This document shows, in pieces, positions 45,130 to 57,000 of a stretch of 64,000 nucleotides of DNA (positions are counted from its first letter, which is position 1; each line of letters opens with the position of its first letter). The stretch is from Tetranychus cinnabarinus. Taxonomy: Eukaryota; Arthropoda; Arachnida; Trombidiformes; Tetranychidae. The notes beneath the pieces are model-generated. The model did not search any database. It was not told the origin of the DNA and was given only the letters and a program-made list of their open reading frames with translations. Location: positions 2,542,001 through 2,606,000 of the forward strand of contig WHVY01000003.1 of the NCBI GenBank assembly GCA_022266195.1, in the 5' to 3' direction. Both the position numbers and the translations under genes were made by a program.

Positions 45130-47754
45130 TGATGAAAGCAAACGACTAAAAACACTTAAATTGTAAGCCTAGACACAGAACTTCATAGACACTAAATTAA
45201 AAGCTAAAAAGTAGACTAAATTTTATTAAAAACAATTAAAAAATTAACATAAGAAATGGGTATCAAAACATGCCTAACCAAAAAATCTTTGGCGCCAAAG
45301 TTTAAAAATATTCATTACAGATGGCAGCAGTAAGCAGTAAACAGAAAACAGAATCGCCATCTAATGTCAGAGAAAAGCAATTAACGTAATAGCAATAAAA
45401 TTCAAGTTGGAAGTTTAAACTCCAAGCAAAATATTAACTCCAATTTTTGCAAAGTTAACAATAAAATATCGAAGGAACGAAATTCGAATTTGTAGTTTAA
45501 CCGCTAAAATTTTCGTTGATTTACAATTTGAAAAGATGAAGACGAAAGTTTGAAAAGTCAATCAGTGGTCAATCATTTTAACCGCAAAAACATTTGAAAT
45601 GTTAAACTTGATAGGTTAATCGATTTACCAATGAGTCCAAATTAACAAAGAGAAAGCAATTAAATGAGAAAAGAAGAGTTACTAAAGAAGGAAAAGTAAA
45701 GAAGAGGAAGAAAAACAAAACCAAAGTGAACTGAAGAAAAGTCTTAACTTGATTTTTGTTGATCTTGAACAGCACGAAATGGTTAGAAAAGCAAGAAAGG
45801 GCCGAAGTAAAAGCATCAAATTCAAGTAATATTATCTATTATATTACATTTTTGGGCAGCGAAGAGAAAGATTGACAAGAAAATGAAGAAAAAGAAAGAA
45901 AACAAAAAGCTAAGAAAGTTAACAAGTTGAAAGAAAAATATTAATACAAAAAAGTGAAGTAAAAAAAGAGATGAAGATGAAGAAGATGATGATGAGGAAA
46001 AAAATGTGAAGTAAAAAATTTGAAGGAAAAAAAAGGTAAACAAGTTGAGCACGAAAAATTGTGAAACGGGTTTGTTTGGGCCTAAAGGGGCTCGATAATA
46101 AAGGGAAAAGGCAGAGGGTAAAGGGCCTTGAACCCTAGCGAAAGAGAGAGAGAGAAGAACGAAAGAGAAGAAAGGGAAAAAGAGAGAGAAAAAGGTCTCG
46201 AGTAAACAACAAGGGGTTGACAAGGTTTTTTATGGGTTAAACATTTTTTTACTGAAGAAAGAAAAAATTTGGCCAACAATTGAATTGAAAAGAAGAAGAT
46301 GAAGATGAAGAAGAAGAAAGGGAGAAGGAAGGGTAGAAAGGGTCATAGGTTGAATGCCCTAGACAGGGCTGAGGCTCGGCATAATCCGGGTTCGTCCAAA
46401 GGACAAGGGTCAGGGCCTTGCCCTGTGTCCACCATCAGCATAACACAAGACACAACAACAACAATACGTTTGATTGACCCTTCGTTATTTCGTTATAAGA
46501 TCTTTTTGGGCTCGGCTTTTCTTCTTCTTCTTCTTCAGGTTGATTGTGATGGTGATTAAGATGGTGCTGATGATCAATACAAGGAAGAGCAAGAGAAGAG
46601 AGAGAAAAAAATGGAATAAAATTTAAGATTAGGAAGAAAGGAAAATAAAGAGATGGAGAAAAGAAAAGCATAAAGAATCATGGAAATATGGAAAATGTCT
46701 TGGGAAGGAAAATTGAAATTTCAAAATTTCAAATCATTTGCTTCTATTGGTAAACTTGTTTTGGACTAATCACAATTGATATAAATCTAAAATATCTAAG
46801 CAAGACAAGAATATAATTGATGATTATCTCAACCATAAAAGGATCATCCTCAAAATAAACATTAAAAGTAGACATTAAAAAGTGTGAAAATCCAAGTAAA
46901 TAAGATATTTGTTTTTCCAAATTGCAGACCAACACGACTTGACTTTTAATTTGATTGAACTTCAGATACAAGTTCTGACTCATCCAAGCATTTGAAACGA
47001 TATTTAAAATTGCACCATTTTGAGTACTGGATTTAATTTTAAACTTTTAAATTTTCCAAAACATTGGAGTCTTTTTTATCGCTGGCATCATTTAAACTGT
47101 TGAAACAAGTGGTTGGATTCCTGCATGATAACGTTTAAGGCTTGAATTGCGAATCCGGTAAAATTTTGGTTCCAATTCCCACGACAGCCCTTGATTTTAG
47201 TTTCTGGAATTCGGTTTCGGTTATTCAGATGGTCCGCAGGCGATTTGTTCTATTTTGGGAAAAAGAAAACAAAATTAATATCTTATTTACATTGATTTTT
47301 CTGGTCAACACTTATATTTCTTGCAAGATCCTTTTTCTGGGTTGAGATAAATTGTCTTCCTGATTGAATGAAAATAGAGTGTAAATAAACGAGAAGATTC
47401 ATTATCGTTATCATTAATCAATTTACTAGTTATGAGTCCAAAATTTCATAAGTGTGTAAATTTTGTTTTGTTTGACATTTGTGGACGTGATAGTTTTGGG
47501 TATCTTTTGTTGATAGGTCAATCCGTTGAGATGTCCACGCGTTCAATGAGTTGAGATATTCATACAATTTTCACTCAGAAATTAATTAAGGTCAAAAGGT
47601 TTATTTGAAATACTATCTTTATTATCTTAAAAAATTAGAATAAAGTCCGTTTTTTAGAATCGAATTATCATTTGCCCGTTTGATTTATTCATGAGAAAGA
47701 AAGAGGTAGAAAGAGTGAGAAAAGAAGAGAGATCTTTTTTAAGCAATTAATTAG
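45130..47754. other. gene-free, purine-rich interval between FLASH-like ORF and Krüppel copy 2
   Basis: 45.65-46.35 kb is strongly A/G-rich on the plus strand with GAAGAT and AAGAAG runs. A short GC-richer patch lies at 46330-46440 (GGGCTGAGGCTCGGC, AGGGCCTTGCCCTGTG). Its frames are low-complexity Ser/Phe or Lys/Glu readings of simple repeats and are not credible genes. The 3' flank of Krüppel copy 2 runs to about 47555. Confidence 0.55.
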
Positions 47755-49473
47755 TTAATTAATGAACCTTGAGCAGTTATTTGCGTTGAAATCTTCATTT
47801 GATTTTAAATAAGGATTTAGATTTGAACTTGCAGTCAATGCTCGGTGCGTCGATGACGAAGCTGAATCACTTGGTAGAGTTACGATGTCAAGAGGAAGAC
47901 GACATTGACGATGATGTTGTGCGTGGTTATGAGGTAGATTAGGTTGTCCTGATGTTTTATGTAAGTCACGCGTAGACGATAAATGAAATTCTAGGCGAGA
48001 ACGATGATGATGAGAGTCTGAATCATATTCATCCTCGTTATCATCTTCATCCTGTATCAATTCCCTGTCAGTGTCATCATCTGGATCATCAATACCACGA
48101 ACATCGTCTTCTTCATCGTCGCTTTTTTCAATTTCAGATTCAACTTCACTTCGAGACCGAGAAGACAAATCCAGAACATCGCCTTCATTATCTAACATTT
48201 GTTTTGATAGCTTGAAGTTTTTGTAAGAAATAATGTGGCTCGATTGGGAAATTTGTCCAGAAAGATTCATAGGAAATGTCGATGGTGACCGGGACATGTT
48301 AAGGGGTTGAGTTTGCATTGAACTGTTGTCGTAATTGTAATAATCTTCATCTCCTTTGGACATTATTTTTAAAGGATGCGTTGGCTTTCGCCTGGATTTT
48401 GAGGAAACATCATTTTGTTGTTGTTGTGTTTGATTTCGGTTTAGGTCTTGTACTCTTTGTTGGTGTTCTAATTGACTTATAATTTCAGCACTAGATAACC
48501 TTTGACTTGAATGAGCTGCTGGAGGAAAAAAATTATTTGAAGATAACAGACTAAGGTGTCCACTTGGTCCACTAAATAGGTGCGGGAAAATCAAGGAAGA
48601 CGTGTTTGTTGATGATATGGAGGAGACTTGTGAGGAAGAGACTGTCGATGTAGCCGGTGAACGAGCTGCATAACGTAAAGTCAATTCATCTTCGGTTAAT
48701 GAGCCAGAAACTGAATGGACTGATCCTGGTCGATTAATGTTAAGGTTAGACTTGTCGTTATTTAGATTTGTGAGATTAATATTCTGGATCGAGGAAACAG
48801 TTGATGTTGACATAGGTGATATAACAGGATTAAATATACTAGTATTTGCAGCGTTTAAATTCACAGAATGATGTACAGTCGATGGTGAAGGTGAAGATAC
48901 TCCGATAGATCCATGATCATATGCTTTGGGTCTTCGTCCTCTTCTTGGTTTACCTAAATTGGCTTCATCTTTTGGACATTTATGGTGATTTAAGTGATGT
49001 CGACGGCGAAATTTTCCAAGGCACTTTTCACATGTATATGGTTTCTCACCTTTGTGTATCAGTTTATGAGCTTTCAATTGATTAGAATCAGAAAACTTGG
49101 ATTCACAAGCATCACAAGCATAAGGACGTTCACCTGTATGAGTACGAAGGTGTCGACGAAGGTTGGCAACTTGGACAAAAAGTTTATTACAATGTTCACA
49201 TTGATATGGCTTCTCACCGGTATGGAGTCTCATGTGGGTCTTAAGATGATGATCTCGAGTAAACTTTTTTTGACATTCACGACATTGGAAAGGCTTTTCT
49301 CCTGTGTGAGTCCGTTCATGATTTTGTAAAACATGTTTATAACCAAAGGATTTGTGACAAATTGTACATTGAAACGGTTTATCACGATTACTTTCCAGTA
49401 TCAATGAATTGTTAGTAGAACTGCTACTATTAACTCCACTATCCGCACTGGATGATTTTGTTGAAAACGGCAT
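47755..49473 (-). CDS. Kr: Krüppel-like gap-gene transcription factor, short copy
   Basis: An intronless ORF of 572 residues starting at ATG 49473; an upstream in-frame GTG is not the start. Five zinc fingers are at residues about 32-166: four C2H2 fingers and a last finger ending HHLNHHKC, i.e. C2HC. That last finger and SFGYKHVLQNHERTHTGEKPF, FTRDHHLKTHMRLHTGEKPY, VQVANLRRHLR and FSDSNQLKAHK are diagnostic of arthropod Krüppel. The C-terminus has PLNMSRSP, DVLDLSSRSRSE (CtBP-binding PxDLS-like) and a long acidic tract, suited to a repressor. Compared with the long copy it lacks about 200 N-terminal residues after MPFSTKSSSAD, the poly-Asn run and about 30 residues near the C-terminus. The fingers match the long copy exactly in protein. 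Confidence 0.9.
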   Translation of the reverse strand: MPFSTKSSSADSGVNSSSSTNNSLILESNRDKPFQCTICHKSFGYKHVLQNHERTHTGEKPFQCRECQKKFTRDHHLKTHMRLHTGEKPYQCEHCNKLFVQVANLRRHLRTHTGERPYACDACESKFSDSNQLKAHKLIHKGEKPYTCEKCLGKFRRRHHLNHHKCPKDEANLGKPRRGRRPKAYDHGSIGVSSPSPSTVHHSVNLNAANTSIFNPVISPMSTSTVSSIQNINLTNLNNDKSNLNINRPGSVHSVSGSLTEDELTLRYAARSPATSTVSSSQVSSISSTNTSSLIFPHLFSGPSGHLSLLSSNNFFPPAAHSSQRLSSAEIISQLEHQQRVQDLNRNQTQQQQNDVSSKSRRKPTHPLKIMSKGDEDYYNYDNSSMQTQPLNMSRSPSTFPMNLSGQISQSSHIISYKNFKLSKQMLDNEGDVLDLSSRSRSEVESEIEKSDDEEDDVRGIDDPDDDTDRELIQDEDDNEDEYDSDSHHHRSRLEFHLSSTRDLHKTSGQPNLPHNHAQHHRQCRLPLDIVTLPSDSASSSTHRALTASSNLNPYLKSNEDFNANNCSRFIN

Positions 49474-50032
49474 CACTGTGATGCGTAGCTTGTGATTGAA
49501 GAATCACCATTGACTGGTCACTGGTCACTGGGCAATGGTCAGTGGTGAGCTGAGTGAGTCGAAAAAGGAGAGATAAAAGTGAGATAAAAAAGGGAGCAAG
49601 GAAGAGGGAAGAAGAAGAGTAAGAAGAGTAAGAAAAAGTCGCAACTTGCATACAATGTTCACTCTGAAATTAATAAAGGTAAAAACGTTTATTTGAAATA
49701 CTATAATATTTAATAATTTGTTTATTTTGTTGTGATAAATGAGACAAAAAAATCATTTGATTATAATTTTAGTTAAATTTTATCTTTATAATAAAAAATT
49801 ACCGTTTTTAGATTTGTTTTGTTTTTTGTAGTAATTTAAATCATAATTTGTGTTTCTCTCAATAAGCTTGTACAATATTAGTTTTACTTGATTTGTTTGT
49901 TTCGCTTTTTGTTTTTGTTTTGTTTTGTTTCTTCTTATCATTTACCCGTTTGATTTATTTTGATGATGAGAAAGAAAGAGGTAGAAAGAGGTAGAAAGCA
50001 GTTGGTCGTTTTGCAGTTAATTAATAGGTTAA
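49474..50032. other. junction between the two Krüppel copies
   Basis: It contains the 5' flank of the short copy and the 3' flank of the long copy. The 5' flank (GAAGAATCACCATTGACTGG and the GGGAGCAAGGAAGAGGGAAG tract) recurs in front of the long copy at 52562-52670. The 3' flank (TTTATTTGAAATACTAT at 49690; ACCCGTTTGATTTATT) recurs after the short copy at 47590-47690. This marks a tandem duplication. Confidence 0.85.
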
Positions 50033-52537
50033 TTAATGAAACTTGAGGTAGTTCTTTTCATTGAGATTTTCATTTGATTTTAAATATGGAGATAGATTAT
50101 AACTTGCAGTCAATGATCGGTACGTTGATGATGAAGCAGTCTCACTTGGTGGAGTTACTATGTCAAGAGGAAGACGACGGTGACGATGATGATGCTGTGA
50201 GTGGTGATGAGGTAGATTAGGCTGTCCTGATGTTGACGTATTTGAACCAATTAACGAAACAATTGGTTCTCGAGGGAAAGGCCTTTTACGCACTCCATTT
50301 GATCCTCTTGAAACACTTAGCGTTTTTACTCTTTGACGATTCTTATGGATATTTAAATCATGCGTAGCTGATAAACGAAATTCCAGGCGAGAACGATGAT
50401 GATGAGAGTCTGAATCATATTCATCCTCGTTATCATCTTCATCCTGTATCAATTCCCTGTCAGTGTCATCATCTGGATCATCAATACCACGAACGTCGTC
50501 TTCTTCATCGTCACTTTTTTCAAGTTCAGATTCAACTTCACTTCGAGACCGTGAAGATAAATCCAGAACATCGCCTTCATCATCTAAGATTTGTTTTGAT
50601 CGATTGTAATTGTTATTATTGTTATTGTTGTTGTTGTTGTTATTGTTTAAATTTGAAATTTGTCCAGAAAGGTTCATAGGAAATGTCGATGGTGACCGAG
50701 ACATGTTGAGCGGTTGAGTTTGCATTGAATTGTTGTCGTAATTGTAATAATCTTCATCTCCTTTGGACATTATTTTTAAAGGATGTGTCGGCTTTCGCCT
50801 AGATTTTGAGGAGGCATCATTTTGTTGATGCTGTGTTTGATCTTGAGTTCGTTCTTGTACTCTTTGTTGGTGTTGCTGCTGTTGTTGCAGTTGACTTATA
50901 ATTTCAGCTCTAGATAATCTTTGACCCGAATGAGCTGCTGGCGGAATTGAATTTGAACGATTATTTGAAGATAACAAATTAAGGTGTCCACTTGGTCCAC
51001 TAAGAAGATGCGGGAAAAGGAAGGATGATGCGTTTGTTGATGATATGGATGAGACTTGTGATGAAGAAACTGTTGCTGTAGCCGGTGAATGAGCTGAGCC
51101 ATGTGAAGCTGTTTCATCTCCCGTTAATGAACCAGAAATTGAATGGACTGATCCTGGTCGATTAATGTTGGGGTTAGACTTGTCGTTATTTAGATTTGTG
51201 ATGTTATTACTTATATTATTATTATTATTTATATTGATATTAATATTCTGGATCGAGGAAACAACTGATGTTGACATAGGTGTTACAATGGGAGTCAATA
51301 AAGATGCTGCGTTTGAACCCAAAAGATGATGTACAGTCGATGGTGAAGGTGATGATGCTCCGATAGATCCATGATCATATGCTTTGGGTCTTCGACCTCT
51401 TCTTGGTTTACCTAAATTGGCTTCATCTTTTGGACATTTGTGGTGATTTAAGTGATGTCGACGGCGAAATTTTCCAAGGCACTTTTCACATGTATATGGT
51501 TTCTCACCTTTGTGTATCAGTTTATGAGCTTTCAATTGATTAGAATCAGAAAACTTGGATTCACAAGCATCACAAGCATAAGGACGTTCACCTGTATGAG
51601 TACGAAGGTGTCGACGAAGGTTGGCAACTTGGACAAAAAGTTTATTACAATGTTCACATTGATATGGCTTCTCACCGGTATGGAGTCTCATATGGGTCTT
51701 AAGATGATGATCTCGAGTGAACTTTTTTTGACATTCACGACATTGGAAAGGCTTTTCTCCTGTGTGAGTCCGTTCATGATTTTGTAAAACATGTTTATAA
51801 CCAAAGGATTTGTGACAAATTGTGCATTGAAACGGTTTATCACGATTACCTGCCAGTATTAATGAATTATTATTACTATTATTATTATTACTACTACTAT
51901 TAACTCCACTTCCACTGACACTTAAATCACCAATTCCTAGGCTAGCAACAACAACAGCATCAGGTTCATTTGATAAAGATTCACGTCCAAGGCCATTATT
52001 ATGATTTTTGCTATTATTAATTGTATTGCTCTTTGATATCGGCGATTTGATATTATGATTTTCAATTGAGTGAGAAGGTATTTTTGATGATTGGATGGGA
52101 TGTGAGGTAGATGATGAAGGTGTTGATTTTGATGCTAATTTCAAGGAAGATGATGTTGCCTTCGAACTTGATGTTGATTTTTTCTTGATCTCAATATTTG
52201 TTTCTTCGTCTTCTTCGTCTAATCCGGTTGTTGTTGCAACAATGGTTGAGGATGTTGATGAATTTGATGAAGAAGATGTTGTCGGCGATGTTGTCTTGCT
52301 TTTCCCCGGGGAACAATTAAAAACAGAGGATTTATCACCATGTGGGTAAGTATCATCATCTACATGATAATCCTGTGGAGAACTTCGATGATGAAGATGC
52401 GAATGACGGTGATGACTGTGGTGATGATTATGGTGGTGAACATTTGATGCAGTTGAGGTAGTAAGGCGTAAAGGTGTTGTTGTTGGTGATGATGGACAAA
52501 AATCATCCGCACTGGATGATTTTATTGAAAACGGCAT
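50033..52537 (-). CDS. Kr: Krüppel gap-gene transcription factor, long copy
   Basis: An intronless ORF of 834 residues. The first ATG is 52537 (five further in-frame codons upstream begin with TTG). It has an N-terminal Ser/His-rich region (HHHNHHHSHHRHS), an acidic EEDEETN stretch, then five Krüppel zinc fingers at about residues 234-368; finger 5 is C2HC. After that come a basic GKPRRGRRPKAYDHGS linker, an Asn run and a Gln/His-rich segment. The C-terminal repressor part follows: PLNMSRSP, DVLDLSSRSRSE and an Asp/Glu-rich tail. Krüppel patterns the trunk of arthropod embryos and later neural tissue by DNA-binding repression. The long form has the fuller domain set and an 11-kb upstream non-coding region, so it is probably the main functional copy. 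Poly-Asn and poly-His runs are coded by repetitive triplets that may vary between individuals. Confidence 0.94.
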   Translation of the reverse strand: MPFSIKSSSADDFCPSSPTTTPLRLTTSTASNVHHHNHHHSHHRHSHLHHRSSPQDYHVDDDTYPHGDKSSVFNCSPGKSKTTSPTTSSSSNSSTSSTIVATTTGLDEEDEETNIEIKKKSTSSSKATSSSLKLASKSTPSSSTSHPIQSSKIPSHSIENHNIKSPISKSNTINNSKNHNNGLGRESLSNEPDAVVVASLGIGDLSVSGSGVNSSSNNNNSNNNSLILAGNRDKPFQCTICHKSFGYKHVLQNHERTHTGEKPFQCRECQKKFTRDHHLKTHMRLHTGEKPYQCEHCNKLFVQVANLRRHLRTHTGERPYACDACESKFSDSNQLKAHKLIHKGEKPYTCEKCLGKFRRRHHLNHHKCPKDEANLGKPRRGRRPKAYDHGSIGASSPSPSTVHHLLGSNAASLLTPIVTPMSTSVVSSIQNINININNNNNISNNITNLNNDKSNPNINRPGSVHSISGSLTGDETASHGSAHSPATATVSSSQVSSISSTNASSFLFPHLLSGPSGHLNLLSSNNRSNSIPPAAHSGQRLSRAEIISQLQQQQQHQQRVQERTQDQTQHQQNDASSKSRRKPTHPLKIMSKGDEDYYNYDNNSMQTQPLNMSRSPSTFPMNLSGQISNLNNNNNNNNNNNNNYNRSKQILDDEGDVLDLSSRSRSEVESELEKSDDEEDDVRGIDDPDDDTDRELIQDEDDNEDEYDSDSHHHRSRLEFRLSATHDLNIHKNRQRVKTLSVSRGSNGVRKRPFPREPIVSLIGSNTSTSGQPNLPHHHSQHHHRHRRLPLDIVTPPSETASSSTYRSLTASYNLSPYLKSNENLNEKNYLKFH

Positions 52538-55500
52538 CACTGTGATGCGCAACTTGCGATTGAAGAATCACCATTGACTGGTCACTGGGTAATGGGCAAT
52601 GGGCAGTGTTGAGCTGAGTGAGTCGAAAAAAAGGAGAGGAAAAAAAAGGGAGCAAGGAAGAGGGAAGAAGAATAAGAAGAAATAGAATAAGTTGAAAAGA
52701 GAATCACTTAGTAACTTAAGAAATTGAATAAGGGAGAGAGTAAAGAGTGAGTCAGTGAGACAGGAGAGCAAGGAAGAGTTTTTTTTACTTAAGAGAGAGA
52801 GAAAGAGAAAGAGAGACCATGTGAGAGTCCAAGTGAGCTCAAAAAAATAAGAAAAATATATATATACAAATGTATTTATTGAGGTAGTGAGTTTTTTAAA
52901 AAAGTGATTTCGATGAGAGAGAAGTTACTGATGAAGATGAGGAGAGTGAGTGATTTTGGGAGAAAAAGAAAGGCCCCGAGTTGATGAAAAAGCTCGAGGA
53001 TAAGGATAAAAAAAAGTGTTCCATGTTGGTCCAAGTTTAGGCAACCATTGCAATGGACTATGTCTATGCATCAGACTCTTTCTACTTCTCACTCACTCTC
53101 TTTACATCTTCTCTTTCTACTTTTTTATGCACTTACTTGTTTCTTTCTTGTATTTTTTAGTCTCTCTCTTCTTCTCTTTCTTTCGATAATATACACACTC
53201 ACTCTCTTTCTTTCTCTCACTATTACTGTCTTTTTTTTAACATGGAGAGAAGAGAAAGAGGAATATGGCTGAATATTGACTCTTTCTTTAGTAAAAGTTT
53301 GGTCGATAGAAGGAGATGATGATGATGATGATGAAAAGAAGAAGAAGATAAACCCAAAATCGAAAGAGAAAGAGAGAGAAAGAGAGAGGACACCGAAAAA
53401 ATAAAAAACAAGAGGAAATAGACAGGGAACGAAGAGAGAGAAGAAACCGTAAGGATGAAGAAAAGTTAGGCGGGATTAGATGAAGTTATAGGAAAAAGAA
53501 AGAGATGAAAAGTGGAAGAAGAGGGAAAAAGCAAGGGAATCAGAGGGAGGAAAATTATATATATAAAAATATATATAAAAGAGGGATGAAAATGCAAGAA
53601 GAAGGAGGGAAGATAAAGCAAAATATATTCCACTCTGATGAGGATCAATAATTTTGCTTGTGAATTTAGAGGGCGCTGGCTAAAGGTTAGAGAGGAAGAG
53701 AAAGAGAAGTAGAAAGAGAAGAGACTCAGAGATAAGCAGGGAGAATGGATGATAGAGTAGATTAATGAGAAAGGCAAAAAAAACAAGAGAGGAAAAGCTT
53801 TAGGCAATGTGCGATGTAACAGTGAAAAGAAAGTGAAAAGGACTAAATGGACGAGGATGGAGATGAAGATGAAGGATGAGGATGATGATGATGCAAGTTG
53901 AATGTGAAGGAATAGTGGAAAAAGGAGAAGAATGAGAGGAGGAGGTGAAGGTTGAGAGGAAATCAGATGTAAGATTGAAATGGGGTAACTGGGATGCAAA
54001 TAGGAACCAATTGAATATCAGTTTTCAAAAAAAAACAAAATTCGGTTGTAAAAAATGTTAAAAAAAGAACCAAAAAAGGTTTTCTTTTTTTGACTTAATT
54101 TGCTTTTCATTTCAAATATGAAATATCCATATATTTATATACGTATATATATTTGCTTCATCATCATCTTCATATTCATCTTTCGCAGATCTTTACCTCT
54201 CTGCTTTTTTTGTACTTTCAACTGTTGATTTAAGCTATAAGAGCAAGAGAGTGAAATGATAGTTATGTTGAGATGTTTGACTTGCACATCAGTAGATAAT
54301 AATCAATAAAAAAAGGGAATCATTTAACCTGATTTGCTTTTGTCCAGTCTCTCTTTCTCTTCTTTTTTTTGGTTGCTTCTTTGACCAGTCCTTATATCAT
54401 TGAGACTTGTGATCAGTCATATTGAATGATATAAATATGACATGAACACTGACAATTATTATCATCCTCTTTAACTCTCACCATAATTTAATTTACACGC
54501 ATACAGAGACACTAATATTCTCAGATAATCATTTGCAAGTTTAATCATTATCATCATCCATCGGTAATGATTGTAGACAAATAGGTAATATACTGTATTG
54601 AATAACACTGAATCCTTACTTGAAAGTAGCGCTTCATTGAAACATAATGTTATCATTGATGGTAGATTGTGTGATGGTCAAAAAGAGAGAATAAAGATGA
54701 AGATAAAATGGAGATGAAGGATGAAAATGGAAGAGATGACCTGGTAAAAGAGCATGGTAAAAAAAGAAAGAGGAAAAAAAGGAAGACAGGAGGAAAAAAA
54801 AGGATAGAAACCTTTTTTTATTTCTAAACTTTTTTCATCAAAATGATGTGAAAAGGGAAGATGGAATCAAGGGATTATAGGGAAATGGAGGTGGAGAAAG
54901 AAAGAGAGGATGAAAGAGATAGAAACAAGGATGAGCAATGAAAGAGGAAGAAAAGGTTGAGCAAAAAAAAGAGAAAAAAAAGAGGAGAAAGTAAAAAACG
55001 AGTATTGAAGGGATGAATAAAGATGGAGAAGAGGAAAGAAAACAAAAGTTATGTTGATGATGATGGCTGGTTGTTGCTTGATATTGATAAAATTGACTGA
55101 GATGAGCACAAAAAATGATAACAGGAAACACAAATGAACATTAATTCACAATCATGAAAAGGGTAAACAGTTAAATGAAACGAATAAAGTTGAACATGAA
55201 AATGATATGAAAGACTTGACAAAAAATCCGGTGCAACAGCAAAGAAAACAAAAGGGTAAATGTGAAACAAAGGAAACCAGAAAATGATCAGTTTTTTTGG
55301 TTAACACGATTGGTTGGATTAAACTGGTAAAAAGTGATGTAAAAGGTGAAAATAAGTTAGTCTTTGTCGCCATATTGACTAGACATTTTGACTCATTAAA
55401 AAAGATAAGAAACATTTTGTCCACATTAAGCAACATTATTTCAGTGTCTTTGTCTCTTTCGCTTTTTAATTTAACCAACATTTATTAGTCACTTAACCAT

Positions 55501-57000
55501 TTTATTTCTCAACTCTTTTTTTCTTTGTTTAACCAAAATTGTTGGCTACATCATTAAGTGTTACATTTTTTGGCTTTTCAATTTGGTTTCTTTTGTTTTT
55601 GGTCAATCAAATGACAGAAACATTAACCAGCTTCACACTTTTATTTGATATATTTTTATGTATTTTTGTTGATGTTTCATTGTGACAACCAGATTATGCT
55701 TGGTTTTTAACATTTTGTCATTTTGTATCTTTTTTTTTTGTTCAGTGTTTATATCAAAGTGACTTTTCAATTGAATTTTGGTTATAACAGTTAACATATC
55801 ATTTAACATAATCATCTACCCTTTTACCACTGGATTTAACACACATTTAAGTTTCCGGTTATCCCTTTTGTGTTAATGTTATTCCTGATTATAACTGTAT
55901 TATCGTGTTAGCATAAAGACATACAAAAAAAGGATTGACTTTGAAAAGTGAAAGGAAGGAGGAGTGATAAGGAGTTAACAAGAGGAACAAGTTTAAAAAA
56001 AGAGTTTATAAAGAGAACCATTTAAATCATGTTAAAGGTAATGTGAGAAGAGATGATGAACAGATGAAGAGGATGATGAGGAAGGAGTAAGGAAAGGATT
56101 TTTATAGTAAGTGTGAGTGAGAGAGAGAAGAGAGAGTGAAGGAGTAAAGGAGAGAAAGAGTGAAAGAGTGAAAAGTAGCTAAAAGTAGGAGGATGAAGAT
56201 GAAGATGAGAAGGAGGGATAAAAAGTTGAATGAAATAATAGTAAAGGGTTTAACTTGCAATAAAATAAAGGGGTGGAAATGGTTACTATAAAGGGAAGTA
56301 TGAAATGAATAAATGAAAGGGAAAGTAAAGGGTTACTATTGGTTGTAAAATTTATCCAATAAAGAGGTGAAACTATTATTATCATCTTCTGTTTACATGT
56401 AAAGCTAACATTCAGATTGAGTTTGTTTTATCCATTTTAAGATATTCAAACGGTATCATCGAGTTATTTCATCAATTGCTTAATTCAGAGCTAAATACAC
56501 TAAAATTGAGCTTTGATTGAAACACTTTCAAGCTCATCAAATCCAACTTTTTGAATTTATAAAAACTCTCAAGTTAATTTCGTCTTTTCATATTGTTTAA
56601 CCTTTTTTAAAGTTGATTATTTTATTCAAATTGATTCATTCAACTTTCTTAATGTGTTCAAAGTGTCGTTGGTTCATTTTCATTATAAATGTGACAAGGT
56701 GATTGATTAAACAAGCAGACAGCTGTATTGATGATTAAATTGATTTTGTGCTAATATCATTTTTAAATTATCAAGTGTTAAACCAGCGAAATGTTTCTTT
56801 TCAAATTTTCCGGATTTTCATTGGTTCCAAGAATACTGTTTCAATTGCTATCATTTAAAAGATATTTGCTGACAGGTATAACAGCATTCTATCGGGAATC
56901 AAGTCCAAGTCAATTAGGTTTACTGTTATTTTATTTTATCAATCAACTAATCAACAGATTGTGAATATCCTAGATCAGCTATAATTATAAGAGATACAAC
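52538..57000 (-). promoter_or_regulatory. Krüppel upstream region: purine-rich tracts and microsatellites
   Basis: No credible gene. The proximal part to about 54.0 kb is A/G-rich on the plus strand (pyrimidine-rich for the minus-strand gene), with GAGAGA clusters at 52790-52815, 53355-53390 and 53690-53725. A (GAT)n run is at 53314-53333 and TATATA runs are at 52856-52868 and 53559-53577. A pyrimidine-rich island spans 53050-53220. Further GA-rich blocks lie at 54660-55050 and 55930-56250. Ser/Phe/Leu-rich readings of these tracts are translation artefacts. The region probably holds the 5'UTR, promoter and enhancers of Krüppel; that is inference. Confidence 0.5.

Noticed and set aside
45822..46279. 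Ser/Phe-rich frames in 45.8-46.3 kb on the minus strand
   Set aside because: Low-complexity translation of purine-rich DNA; not protein-like.
46340..46420. tRNA-like GGGTTCGTCC segment
   Set aside because: No acceptor-stem pairing or anticodon arm could be found around it; no tRNA elsewhere in the window could be supported either.
48994..51787. Plus-strand 111-codon frames opposite the zinc-finger region of both Krüppel copies
   Set aside because: Antisense shadows of the conserved finger-coding DNA; their similarity follows from the duplicate fingers.
52538..52552. Starting the long Krüppel at 52552
   Set aside because: That codon is TTG; the first ATG is 52537 and its sequence MPFS matches the start of the short copy.
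53048..54000. Long Ser/Phe/Leu-rich frames such as 53999-53466 on the minus strand
   Set aside because: They are readings of GA/TC-rich simple sequence, with no domain, no conserved composition and no splice context.
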